The notes under the pieces: generated by a model | What the model was told of the DNA's origin: nothing | The model's input: only the letters and a program-made list of their open reading frames with translations | Database searches by the model: none | Origin: Bimastos eiseni | Lineage: Eukaryota > Annelida > Clitellata > Crassiclitellata > Lumbricidae | NCBI GenBank assembly: GCA_959347315.1 | Contig: OY365812.1 | Span: forward strand, 810,727 to 874,726 | DNA: 64,000 nucleotides | Direction: 5' to 3' | Made by a program: the position numbers and the translations under genes | Shown: positions 34,195 to 44,859 of the stretch, piece after piece | Layout of the letters: each line of letters begins with the position of its first letter | Position numbering within the stretch: position 1 is the stretch's first letter

Positions 34195-34740
34195 GCGGTG
34201 ATGGCAGAAGCAGAAGGAGAAGGAAAAGAAGAAAAGGAAGAAGAGGAGGACGGAAGGAGGAGGAGGGAAAGAGAAGGAGGGGTAGCACAAGGGTAAGGTC
34301 AACAGAAAAAGCATGAGAAAGAAAAGGACATACGAAGAAGATGAAAAGACTAGGATGAGAAAGGGAAGGTAGAGGAAGCGAAGTATTAAGAGTGGATGAA
34401 GAGGAAGATGAGGAAGGAGAAGGAGACAGCGCAGGGCAAAAGAACCCAGGAGCAGATGCAGAAGCAGGAGAAGGAAGAGGACAGAAGCAGGACGAAGATG
34501 GGATTAGGAGGACATAAATAAGGAGAGGAAGAGGAGGAGCAATAGGGAAGAAGGGCATACGTAGAGAAGAGAGCAGGAGGATGAAGGTGAAGAGGAGAAT
34601 GAAGATTAAGTCGAAATGGAGAATGAAAAAAGGTGGAGTGAGAAGTAGAAAAAGAGCAGGAGGTGAAAGTGGTGAAGGAGAGTATAGGTAGAGGAGGATC
34701 AGAAGGAGAAGCAGAAGGAGGATGAGGAGGACAATAAAGA
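34195..34740. repeat. Long purine (GA-rich) low-complexity tract
   Basis: About 550 bases almost entirely A and G on the plus strand with no stable unit. It opens long Leu/Ser/Pro-rich frames on the minus strand, which are artefacts. Such tracts can form triplex DNA; that is general knowledge, not shown here. Confidence 0.85.
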
Positions 34741-35392
34741 AAATAACGGCGATTAACATAATACAAAGAGGAGGGCAGCATTATGTGCAGGCATTGTGGT
34801 GCATGAATCTGGTTGTGCCAGTTTGTCAATATTAACTAAGTCTTTCATGATGCAGGATTCACCCATTAATCCAAAACATGGCCAGGGGTCACGTTTGCAA
34901 AATGGTGTTGTGGGAGTTTCGCACTTCCAATTAGTCAGTGGGTCCCGAGACAGGAAAAATCACCGAGGTGCTTTTCCACCATGATGCCACGAATGACGTA
35001 ATCGCAATATCAAATATGGCCACCGTCGGCCATATAAAATGTTACGGTGACACACACTTTTGCCCCAAAACTTGACGTTGACACGGGTAAAACCGGGCAT
35101 ACATGTACCTATGATTACTCTAACCGTACCTGACCCAACCCGTATAATATATGAGCCCGTACTCTACCCGTACCCGCGTGTACGGGTCGGGTACGGTTAA
35201 TCCGCAGACCCCTATAGTAGTTTTAATCTAAATACAATTTATGCATTGCTATTTTAAAACATGAATAGGCCTATCATAATAGTTACTTGTACTATTGAAT
35301 TTGTGGCTATAATAATTAATGTTAATATCAACGTTGTCGCTGTCTTTGTTATTGCTGTAAAAGTCAATATTTCATAATCGGTGCCACAAGCC

Positions 35393-35592
35393 NNNNNNNN
35401 NNNNNNNNNNNNNNNNNNNNNNNNNNNNNNNNNNNNNNNNNNNNNNNNNNNNNNNNNNNNNNNNNNNNNNNNNNNNNNNNNNNNNNNNNNNNNNNNNNNN
35501 NNNNNNNNNNNNNNNNNNNNNNNNNNNNNNNNNNNNNNNNNNNNNNNNNNNNNNNNNNNNNNNNNNNNNNNNNNNNNNNNNNNNNNNNNNNN
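35393..35592. other. Assembly gap, 200 N
   Basis: Exactly 200 unknown bases, in unit 1 of the 4 kb duplication, at the place where unit 2 carries the type II module (39412 onward). The gap size is probably nominal, and sequence may be missing or misjoined. Confidence 0.98.
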
Positions 35593-35689
35593 AGTATAAA
35601 TATTTTATATTCAAAATCTTAATCTTTGAAAATTCGATGATTTCATCATGATTTTGACCAAATGACCTACCCTACTGTCGGGTAGACAG

Positions 35690-36115
35690 TGGATTTTCTC
35701 TTCCTCTTCATTACGACAATCACAGTAACTTAATGTATTAATAAATCGTATTCTATTTCAAAATATCTTGCTCTGTGTTTCTACGTCGTGGAAATCATTA
35801 GGGTAATTTCACGGATCTCGGCATCATTTTTACTTTCGATTTTAAATTCTTATTCGGAGACTTGCTATGATCAAATAAATCTTAGCACAACATTTCTAAG
35901 ATATTCTGAAAACAAATGTGTATAATTTATGGTTCGCAAACATCGCCAGACTTGAATTTATTCGTAATGTGTTTTAAAGTTTCTTTAATAAAGTAAAGGA
36001 ACATCATTAGGGCCTAGAGGTTGCGAAAGTGACTGTAGTCTACATATGTAGCTCTAGTACTGCTCCTCTGACTACCATTGTGCGTCAATTTGTCATACGT
36101 ATTGGTATTAATAAT
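35690..36115 (-). promoter_or_regulatory. Type I module, copy B (intron part only)
   Basis: Near-identical to 40062-40490: TTTTTACTTTCGATTT, TTCTTATTCGGAGACTTGCT, and AACATCGCCAGACTTGAATT. The promoter and donor part is absent because the duplication ends at 36347. Confidence 0.7.
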
Positions 36116-36117
36116 TA

Positions 36118-36625
36118 GTCGCACATCACATTCGATTTGTGAGTGATATCCCCAGTAATTATAATTGCACTGGGTTCCACGGAGCATGTGATAAACTACA
36201 AGTTGGACAACCTAGATGACATACTCAGCCCCTATACATCTAAAAGCGCCTCTCACAGCGTATTAACCATGACAAGGTGTTTTGCGTAGTCCTTTAGATG
36301 GCTAATACTAGGCCGTGTAAAGCGCTTTAAGATGTATAGGTGCTGAGTATGTCACCTAGGTTGGCAAACTTGTAATATGTTCCATGCTTTGATAACCAAT
36401 GCAAATATATGGGCACTTTGAAGTGCCATCACAGCGGCATTAATGCTTGAAATGTTCCAGAACCTGGTGTTTTGCGTAGTCCTTTTGATGGCTAATGAGC
36501 TGTGTGAAGCGCTTTAAGATGTATTGGGTCTGAATACCTTTTCTTTTCCTGCATTCCTATCAAATCGTTTGTATGTGAAGCATGCGCGTAATTGGGGATA
36601 TCACTCGCAATTTGAATGTGATGAG
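36118..36625. mobile_element. Palindromic MITE-like element
   Basis: The left end CACATTCGATTTGTGAGTGA with TATCCCC is mirrored on the right by GGGGATATCACTCGCAATTTG. An inner pair, ACTCAGCCCCTATACATCT and AGATGTATAGGTGCTGAGT, encloses a central 80 bases; part of the centre repeats again at 36460-36535. The 4 kb duplication stops inside this element (unit 2 has only its left half to 40721). Confidence 0.7.
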
Positions 36626-36945
36626 CGAATATGAATATGCATATGGTGATATGTTCTCTGTTCTGTCTTTTTTAATAGAGTTGACAACTTTTTGCTCATT
36701 AATCATTAACATTACAAAGATAATTATTCCCACCGTTGGATGATAGTATCAGTGAGCACATTTCAAATAGAGTGAATCAGCATAAAATTCTCAGAATAGA
36801 CTACGACAATTCCTAGACAACCAGCCATTATGCGAATGTCAGGCCAATTAAACAGCACTTTCTGTGGAATCTATGGACCTTCGTGGCACAATGATTCAAA
36901 AATCTTCATATATTCTTAAGTAGAATTTAAAACTAATAACGGCAC

Positions 36946-37044
36946 CTTCAGAATGTCAGTTTCTCTGTTTATCAGTTCAGGAGAAGATTTCAGTATGTGG
37001 CTTTTTACATCAACCTCCTTGATCGCAACGACCTTCTTTAATTT
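36946..37044 (-). pseudogene. Copy of kinase exon 2
   Basis: Same 99 bases and splice sites as 32611-32709 with one amino-acid change (K to N in the RETDILK region). Open, but its partner exon 1 copy is broken, so it is probably skipped or dead. If included together with the real exon 2 it would duplicate the VAIK segment. Confidence 0.75.
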
Positions 37045-37530
37045 CTAATATAACATACATAAAGACATTTTAGCATGGAATTGTCTTTGATAAGAAACTA
37101 GTTGAACATTTATGATATCGGATATCATATCGAATCTATTGACTCCTCTAGCTTGATATCGTAAAGAACTTAGTGTAAATGTAGCAGTTAAATTGAAACC
37201 GTTTTAACACATATTAAATCATATCCAGTTGAAGAAATCCGGTTCACCGAAGGGCAGAATAGTTCAGGTAAATAAGAAATGCCAAACAGGCACGTCCATG
37301 TGACCCATGTCGGCTCTATACGAGCCATACGTAGGAAAAAAAGGAACACGGGTTTTATAATGAATTCCATGTTAAAAATTTTGTAGAGCGAGGTCATCGT
37401 GGGTAAGTTAGTTAAAACCAACAAATCTGACGTTAAGACTTTAAAATTGAAACAGACAGTACTGGGAACTGCATGGCTCACCCTAGCGGCAATACATAAT
37501 TATTACAAAGATTTGCTAAATGGGATTTAT

Positions 37531-38304
37531 TAGAGTGCAACTGTGAATGACGATCAGTGATTAAATTTGCGCCTTTGACACCAATTTCCAATCGAATGCA
37601 GCTACGATATGAGTTTCAATCAAGGCTACAAATGAGCACTTGCCTTAAACATTTAATATTAATCATAAGATATAATTATTTGAATGGAGTTATCACTAAG
37701 TTGTTTATCAATTATGACTAAGTTGATAGCCACCATTTATGACTAAGTTGGTTAGTTGTCTTCTGAGTTTATGCATCGTCTATCAGAGTTGCTGTAGTCA
37801 ATCTCATAAGGTTGTAGGGTCGACCACTTGATCATCGAAGAACACACGACTGTATTTTCACATTTACTGTCGTTAACTTCTTGTACGTGCAGTTACTTGA
37901 CGAGAGTGTCCGAAATTCAGAATACAATATTTTCGATGATAATGAGAATCGTTTCTACAGCAACTACTAATCTTTGGTCTGTTCTAAACTGCCCAAGCGA
38001 TATTAAACATAGTCAAAGTCTTTTCATCGTCGCTTGACGTGCCATCGCAGACCTCTGAGTTGAGGCTGCTACAGCGGCGACCAACTCTCTCTCTGTCTGG
38101 ACTCTGACTGAACTTTCCGTCTCCTAACCTAAGAATATCTTCCCTCTCCTTGGCCTATCAAAATCGGGAACATTAATTTGCATTTTATAAAATATTTAAA
38201 ACGTTACGATTGGTTCGACATTGGATCATTTCCCTAACTAACCAATTAAGAGGGTGAGGGTACACTACGTCACCGACACGCTCTTCCTCCAATTCCTTTA
38301 CCCT
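37531..38304. other. 774-base segment present only in unit 2
   Basis: Unit 1 reads GGGATTTAT|CAATCC across this point. No inverted ends or clear target duplication are seen, so it may be a deletion in unit 1 rather than an insertion. No domain in its 69-codon plus frame. Confidence 0.6.
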
Positions 38305-38446
38305 CAATCCATTCGCCCTTCCAAGTCCATTATTAACCGACTGGAACGTATCTTCAGCTCTGACTTACTCACACATTAAATGTTTCATTATAATTGTGAT
38401 CCTACATAGCCCATTTTCTACTCTGTGATAGAGTGATGTGACGAAC

Positions 38447-38536
38447 CGTTTTGCTCTGTCCTTTGTAGACTTTTCCGAATTTACCCTCTCCTATAGTATC
38501 CTGCTGATCAAATTCTTAATCTCCAACGACCTTCAT
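38447..38536 (-). pseudogene. Copy of kinase exon 1 with stop codon
   Basis: Matches exon 1 but codon 7 is TAA (38518-38516; Tyr in the working copy) and the glycine loop reads GKFG instead of GAFG. The donor CG|GTTCGT is kept. It cannot start the kinase as read. Confidence 0.85.
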
Positions 38537-38848
38537 CTTGTAAACTATATTTGTAGTCTCCCTGGTCAGTGTATGTAGTATATAGGTTCGATAAGAAAAT
38601 CTTTGTCGTGCTCATCAAATCCAAAAATCAAACCCTGTTTCCCATATACAAGAAATTAACGCCATGGAGCATCATCAACGCTCTATTCTGATAATGACTA
38701 TAAATAGTCATAGGGTCAAAATGTATGATATGATAAATGTGATAAAAATTCATTCCATTCTATCCTAGACTATTGAGTTATCTAATTGATTATTGCTAAA
38801 TCTTAAATATGCTTATTAATGGCGTTGGGCCGACATTTACCTAGGTAG

Positions 38849-39235
38849 TTATTATAGGTCTGCGGGTAGAGATTTTGGATACTCGACCCGTAAACGCAAC
38901 AAAGGGCCGTTGTCCTTACACGTCCAGTACTCAATATTGCTGCCAGACCCGACCAATGCCAGCGAATAGACCCGTACCCACGACGTCAGTGGGTCCCTAG
39001 ACAGGAAAAATCACCGAGGTGTTTTTCCACCATGATGCCACGAATGACGTAATCCAAATATCAAATATGGCCGCCGCCATTGCCCCAAAACTTGACGTTG
39101 ACACGGGTAAAACCGGGCATACACGTACCTATGATTACTCTAACCGTACCTGACCCTACCCGTATAATATATGAGCCCGTACTCTACCCGTACCCCCGTG
39201 TACGGGTCGGGTACGGTTAATCCGCAGACCCCTAT
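38849..39235. mobile_element. Short copy of the inverted-repeat element
   Basis: Ends TATAGGTCTGCGG and CCGCAGACCCCTATAG; about 385 bases. Matches the outer parts of 33745-35218 without the repeat-rich middle. Confidence 0.6.
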
Positions 39236-39419
39236 AGTAGTTTTAATCTAAATACAATTTATGCATTGCTATTTTAAAGCATGATTAGGCCTATCATAAT
39301 AGTTACATGTACTATTGAGTTTATTGTTATAATAATTAATGTTAATATCAACGTTGTCGCTGTCGTTGTTATTGTTGTAAAAGCCAATATTTCATAACCG
39401 GTGCCACAAGCCATGTGCA

Positions 39420-39960
39420 ACTAACTTTTTTCTAACCATCATTCAACCATTTTGCCATTGACTTACACGCGTCCTGGCCACACTTCAGCAGTCCCGTTAT
39501 ATTGTTAAATCTCCTTCAAGGGCATTTTGTGGCCTTGTATTTAGTATGCATCATGTTACAATGCATCAGTCTTGCCTATCGGAATACTAAAATTATGATA
39601 ATTGATTTAGAGCATTTCAATCGTTTTGAATATTCACATGCAATGGCCTTAAAATATAAAAAAAATGAAAGGATTGGAAGTAGTTATAAATATGAAAGTA
39701 AAAGGAAAGATCACACTCACATATATGTCCTTGAAGAAACCTATTGGCAAAAATCAACATTTAACAAAAATAGATTCAACTATCAGTTCCCATGTGATTA
39801 TTAATTCGGATTTCTAAACATTGTACAATACCATAAATGCTATGGCATAATTAAAAACGTAACAGTAAACTAAACAGTAGACACGAGACGCATTATATAA
39901 AGCCACGAACAGTTAACTTACATTTACGCAGAGCTGGGGTAATTGTTCAACGTCATCTGA
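39420..39960 (-). promoter_or_regulatory. Type II 5' module, copy 2
   Basis: Matches 7145-7700 (AATGAAAGGATTGGAAGTA, CAGTCTTGCCTA, TTTACGCAGAGCTG). On the minus strand CAGCTCTGC is followed by GTAAAT (39927-39922) and, a few bases on, by a better GTAAGT. It lies between the outer kinase exon 1 copy and the type I module, so it could be an alternative noncoding exon of the kinase gene. Confidence 0.45.
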
Positions 39961-39962
39961 CA

Positions 39963-40008
39963 CATGACCATATCATTCCTCCTCTTTTTGGAGGAGGAAC
40001 GATATGGT
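39963..40008. repeat. Near-perfect hairpin
   Basis: GACCATATCATTCCTCC, a TCTTTTT loop, then GGAGGAGGAACGATATGGTC. About 20 paired bases. A (TA) run follows at 40024-40042. Confidence 0.85.
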
Positions 40009-40061
40009 CATATCGAATAAGAATATATATATATATATATATGCTTAGGCTTATATGCTTA

Positions 40062-40935
40062 GTGGATTTTCTCTTCCTCTTCATTACGGCAATCACAGTA
40101 ACTTAATGTATAAATAAATCGTATTCTATTTCAAAATATCTTGCTCTGTGTTTCTACGTCGTGGAAATCATTAGGGTAATTTCACGGGTCTCGGCATCAT
40201 TTTTACTTTCGATTTCAGATTCTTATTCGGAGACTTGCTATGATCAAATAAATCTTAACACAATTTTCCTAAGATATTCTGAAAACAAATGTGTATAATT
40301 TATGGTTCTCAAACATCGCCAGACTTGAATTTATTCGTAATGTGTTTTAAAGTTTCTTTAATAAAGTAAAGGAACATCATTAGGGCCAAGAGGTTGCGAA
40401 AGTGACTGTAGCCTACATATGTAGCTCTAGTACTGCTCCTCTGACAACCAATGTGCGTCAATTTGTCATACGTATTAGTATTAATAATTAGTCGCACATC
40501 ACATTCGATTTGTGAGTGATATCCCCAGTAATTATAATTGCATTGGGTTCCACGGAGCATGTGATAAACTACAAGTTGGCCAATCTAGGTGACATACTCA
40601 GCCCCTATACATCTAAAAGCGCTTCTCACAGCGTATTAGCCATCACAAGGTGTTTTGCGTAGTCCTTTAGATGGCTAATACTAGGCCGTGTAAAGCGCTT
40701 TAAGATGTATAGGGGCTGAGTTCAAAAGAGAGAACGGTTGACTAACCCTGTTTGAACGTTTCTTCTTCTCAGCAGTTTCTCATGTGATAAGACGTCGATT
40801 AAATGAGTCCAGTGATGCGAAAATGAAAGCGTATCCCAGATAATTATAATATAATTATAATATAATTATCTGGGACACGCTTTCGTTATTATCTGATAGA
40901 CCTCGTTTCTCTGGTATGCGTTCATTGGTTGTGTG
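40062..40935 (-). promoter_or_regulatory. Type I 5' module, copy C (kinase gene)
   Basis: The intron part at 40062-40490 (as in copy B) and the exon/promoter part at 40741-40935 are separated by the MITE half. On the minus strand a CCAAT-like box and GAGAAACGAGGTC stretch (40935-40906) lead to CATGAGAAACTGCTGAGAAG and a donor GTTAGT (40746-40741). This is the most upstream element of the kinase locus and the best candidate for its first exon. A long hairpin sits inside it (40826-40885). Confidence 0.6.
40826..40885. repeat. Perfect long palindrome inside module C
   Basis: GAAAGCGTATCCCAGATAAT reads back as ATTATCTGGGACACGCTTTC, with TATAATATAATTATA between. About 30 paired bases. The other module copies keep only AAATGAAAGCGT, so the palindrome arose in this copy. 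Confidence 0.85.
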
Positions 40936-40949
40936 GCCAATCGGTTATA

Positions 40950-41010
40950 CAGCGGTCGGTCCGTAACGTTCAGTGTGGGCTGTGTGAGCGGATTCGACGG
41001 TAGCGTCTAG
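40950..41010 (+). mobile_element. Fragment of tRNA-headed SINE
   Basis: GTGGCCAATCGGTTATACAGCGG and GAGCGGATTCGACGG match the tRNA-like head of the SINE at 30.2 kb in plus orientation; decayed. Confidence 0.5.
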
Positions 41011-41083
41011 ACCGGCAGGACCTATTTTTAGCTCAACCAATCACGTTTCCTCAAAGCGCCACCAATCACAAGAGAGCTATTAT

Positions 41084-42200
41084 TCAGGCGATGGCAGACA
41101 CCATATAACTCTTCTTAGATGGCGGAAGCCTCGGCTTTGGTGCTTGAATATCGAATCTTAGAACTGTAGACACAGAATCCAGAATAATTTCATAGACGTA
41201 TTTCAAGAATTTCACTAAACGCGACAAATACAGAGCATTATCGCGGCATGACAGCGCGCGAAAGACTGCGCACCAAACTAGTGGAAAAAATGCACAAAGA
41301 AGTCGTTGCCTCTCAGATGAGACATTGGCTAGATGAATCAAAATAATAATTATTGTACTGTAATATTATTGCATTAATCTTCAACGGACGAAGGTTCGGT
41401 AAGCGAAAATTTACTTTTACGGACGAACACGAGTAACCTTAGCTTCTAGCGTAATTGATTATTTACATTTAAAAAAAGGTGTAAGATATGCGTGGAGCTT
41501 CTGCGGCCGAAAATTCGGCCTAAAAGCGCTAAAAAATTACTTATCGGTCATGAGGCATAGTGTCGTTTTTAGACATATGCGAAGAACTCCTCCTTAGCTC
41601 TATCAGTTGCCCTTCTCAGTTGGTTATTCAGCCCCAATATTCCCTCCTTGCTTCCTCTGTGTTCTGATGTTTCTATTTTCTTCTCTCTTCCATATCGTTC
41701 ATCATCTCTGCTGTTATCCATGTAGTAACAGTATTTGTGTTTCCAGTTAGGTTGCTATTTAATAGCAGAAAATAGCCACTGCGAATCATAACATGTTATC
41801 ACATGTCTCTTAGAGCACAAAGTGACTTATTTCTATCGTATTCTTGTGATACTTGTATGAGAAAACGTTCAACTAACTATTATTCTTGAGAAATCACTTA
41901 TTCTCCATGTATTTCACCTATTGTTTAGATAATGCCCATCCATCGTCGAGCGCTGGACCTGTCGGGAACAGTCTCATATATATTACTGCGAGAAGTTCAA
42001 CAAGTTTAAAGGTGTTATCCTAGAACCATACAGGTTTCCGATGTGACATCGTGTCTTGGTTGATTATTAGATCCTTTGTCACATTTGATGCATCCTCCAT
42101 TGTGCTTCTTTTCGGCTCTTTGTGTCCAACTTTGGCGACCCTTGTATCTGGCAACTATATCTTTGCATGTGTGAACTGCCTCTCATATTTGCTGTGTTAT
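41084..42200. other. No assignable gene
   Basis: An 85-codon minus-strand frame at 41084-41341 has no domain. The rest is AT-rich up to the transposase remnant. CAAT-like boxes occur in the first part (ACCAATCAC at 41036-41066), which may belong to an unidentified promoter. Confidence 0.4.
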
Positions 42201-42222
42201 CATTTTGTAGGCCGAGTGTTTA

Positions 42223-43955
42223 GTGACTGAATCACCCGCTAAAAAGCAGAAACTGAACGTGAACAAGATGAAGTGTTCGATTATCAGCTGTGACGACAGC
42301 TTCGTTAAGATGCGACAGCTGATTGAGCATCTAAATAAAATACATCACAAGAAGCTGGAAGTGCAGTATTTGACATTTTCCACAGAAGCTCAATTTGATG
42401 AGTGGATTCGTAACGTCGAGAGGAGTGCATTATGCAACTTTCTTCGCAGAAATGTTAAAAAATGGTCATCTGCAGTGCATACCTACTACTACTGCAGCAG
42501 AAGTGGCAGCAACCAGATAATGACAGAACCACGTAAGCGTCATATGAAAGTGCAGTGATACAGTAAGATCAATAGGACATGTCCAGCTCACATGATCAAG
42601 CATGCCGCAAATGACGAAATATCTGTTGAGTACTATTCAACTCACTTATGTTATACGGACACATACGAGCAGTTGGGTCACGTGAGACTGTCGGCTGCAG
42701 ATCGGGAGTGGCTTGCTGGGCTGCAGGTCCCTTTGGATGCCATTTTAAGAGACGTGCGAAATACCCTTGATGGACAATGACGCGAATGCACATCGTCACC
42801 AAAAAGGATTTATTCAACATTGAGAAGGCATTCCATCTGAATCGACCAGAAAGACATCATGAAGATGATGCGATAAGTGTCAGTGCATTTGGCCACAGCT
42901 TTGATGGCGAGGATAGTTCGCCAATCCTTGCTTACAAACAGCAAGGTGCGGCAAACTTTGATATTTTGCCAGATGGGGTGGCTGCGAGCATGCCTAGCGA
43001 AGATTTCTTCTCTGCGATGATGGACAATGCTCAGTGTCAAATGCTACAGAGCCAAGGAAATGGTCGTATGAGTGTCATATGCATTGATTCCACACATTCT
43101 GCTAACATTCATCAACTCTCGCGGCCAATGACAAAGCTTGAAGAAAAGCGGAGGTAGTTGAAGGAGCATCTTCTGGAGGTGTCACTTATTATCAGCTCTC
43201 TGGCAACTCTTGAAGAAATGGATGTTGTTGACACCGCCTTGTATGGTATCAAGCCAAAGCTTACGGCAGTTCGTGAAAAGAATACAACTACATTTTTAGT
43301 ACCAACTGCAGACAGCTATAAAGAACCGAGTAACAAACATGTTGAAAAACAAAGGCGGTTCTTCTCAACCAAGCGTCGAAAACCAGCTGCCTCTAGTAGC
43401 ACTCTGACAAAGCCATTAAATGATGAGCGCAAAAAGATTCAACTGGAGCTTCTGAAAACAAACCTTATGGGAAAATTTGCAGACGTGACTTGTGTTCCAA
43501 ATTGTGCTGGGGAAGAGAGAATACATTCCAATATGCTACATTCAGTCGAGTCTAGCAGTCAGCGAATCTCTAATGACACTGAAGATTCTGCTTTCAATTT
43601 GCCTGTAAGATTCGATAAACAATCTGCAGAACTAGGGTCATGTGGCAACCTGAATGCAGAGAAATTGTTAATCTCTGTTCCAAGTGTCCCTTGCAATTCA
43701 GTGTCAGGTGAAATATGGCCTCTGAAACCTGGTAACACCTCACAAAGTTCAAATGTTACCCGTTGTGAGATTCAAAATCGGTCGCGGACTTTGATTCGAA
43801 TACCAAACTGCAATGTCAGTAAAAATCTCACGGTTGAATACACAAGTGGTTCTTCTGTGGTTTCAGCGGCACTTCGCTATCAGGAAAAACGTCTCACCTG
43901 TTGCCAAACTGTGGTATCTAGTGCTTTTGCCCTGACTTGCTCAACTACATTATAG
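42223..43955 (+). pseudogene. MULE-type transposase-derived remnant
   Basis: Intronless and broken. It begins after TTTTGTAG with a basic stretch and a C2H2 finger (CSIISC...HLNKIH), then QFDEWIRNVE, VHTYYYCSRSG and a RHMK segment of the FLYWCH/MULE N-terminal type. The same frame continues past a TGA at 42556 (CPAHMIK, HLCYTDTYEQLGHVRLS, PLDAILRDVR). A frameshift near 42778 leads to IVTKKDLFNIEKAF and MSVICIDSTH, the first DDE-region aspartate. It then jumps at 43140-43157 (with a TAG) to the C-terminal part (KEPSNKHVEKQRRFFSTKRRK). The middle of the catalytic domain is absent, so one deletion, one frameshift and two stops. Family assignment is from memory of metazoan MULE-domain proteins. 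Confidence 0.65.
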
Positions 43956-44179
43956 TCATTACCTTTAATCCGCACTTTTAATTGCATGCGTTTGGCTGGT
44001 GAGTGTGATTGTGATAATGAGCTGCACAAACACCACTTTACAATGCACTTATGGTGATTTATTGGGCATAAACTATAGCTATATACTTAACTCGTAACAA
44101 GCGATCATGGCGAACTGCGACGATGTGATTGCGACGAAATGAGAGGTCATCATAATTATCGCAGTTTTTTGTACATTAA

Positions 44180-44847
44180 CCCTTTAACTCCCATGACCCC
44201 CGGATATATCCGGCGACCAAAACAAATTATAATCCCATATAGGGACCTACGCCGGATTAATTCTGCGACATAACATGGACTCTATTATAACGTTAGTCTT
44301 TCGATTTCTAAATAGCAAGTACTGGGAATTTTATATGTGAGATAGGCCTTCTAGCGCGTGAGTTTACATCCATAATCGCCGCAAGTAGTGAATGAATCCA
44401 GCCGATGATAGCCTACTATGACGTATGAAAATATGTGTATTCTGAAACGGTAAGTTTATTTATTGTCTATGTAAAACTGAATGCGTTTATAAATAATAAT
44501 TTTATTTGAAAATTACATAAATATCTGAAAGAATGTTACATAAGAGAAACATGTACACTTTCAGTTTCCATTGTAACTTTGAACTGTCTGACAAATAGTA
44601 ATCTTGATGACAATGATAAAAGCTTATTATTAAGTCACAAATTTTATGGAATTATTCATAATAATACAACATTCTTTTGCGCATTTCTCCAAAAACAATG
44701 GCTTTGAAATGCTCGTCTAACTTCGTTTATTTTTGCTTAGCAATTACTCTTGGTTTTTTAATCATAACTAGTGAAGAAAGAAAAAAATGTTTTTTTTGTT
44801 CAATTTCATCCAGGATTTCAATTTTTTAATGGGTAGAACTAAAAGGG
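44180..44847. mobile_element. piggyBac-type short element
   Basis: Flanked by TTAA on both sides (44176-44179 and 44848-44851) with inverted ends CCCTTTAACTCCCATG and (reverse) CCCTTTTAGTTCTACCC. TTAA target sites and CCCTTT ends are typical of piggyBac-derived MITEs. About 670 bases, no transposase. Confidence 0.6.
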
Positions 44848-44859
44848 TTAATAGTATAG

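Larger units (their letters stand above)
33745..35218. mobile_element. Inverted-repeat element with internal insert
   Basis: Ends TAGAGGTCTGCGG (left) and CCGCAGACCCCTA (right) are inverted repeats, with CGGGTACGGGT-type words just inside both. The unit 2 copy (38849-39235) is only about 385 bases and lacks the 1.06 kb middle, which holds CAG repeats and a long purine tract. No transposase seen. Confidence 0.6.
32338..36347. repeat. 4 kb tandem duplication, unit 1
   Basis: Pairs with 36669-40721. Starts TTTTAATAGAGTTGACAACT in both units. Carries kinase exons 2 and 1, an inverted-repeat element (33745-35218), the N gap and the intron part of the type I module. Relative to unit 2 it has an extra 1.06 kb (33878-34937) bounded by GTCA, and lacks 774 bases present at 37531-38304. 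Confidence 0.85.
36669..40721. repeat. 4 kb tandem duplication, unit 2
   Basis: Upstream copy, relative to the minus-strand kinase gene, of unit 1. Contains decayed exon 1 and intact-looking exon 2 copies, a short inverted-repeat element, the type II module and the type I intron part. Confidence 0.85.

Noticed and set aside
34112..34829. Long minus-strand Leu/Ser/Pro-rich frames (215 and 147 codons)
   Set aside because: They are the complement of a nearly pure purine tract; composition alone removes stop codons. No domain, and the tract is missing from the sister duplication unit.
35372..35614. Frames across the N run
   Set aside because: They consist of unknown residues.
41084..41341. 85-codon minus-strand frame as a gene start
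   Set aside because: No domain, no downstream exon, and no conserved copy; cannot be supported.
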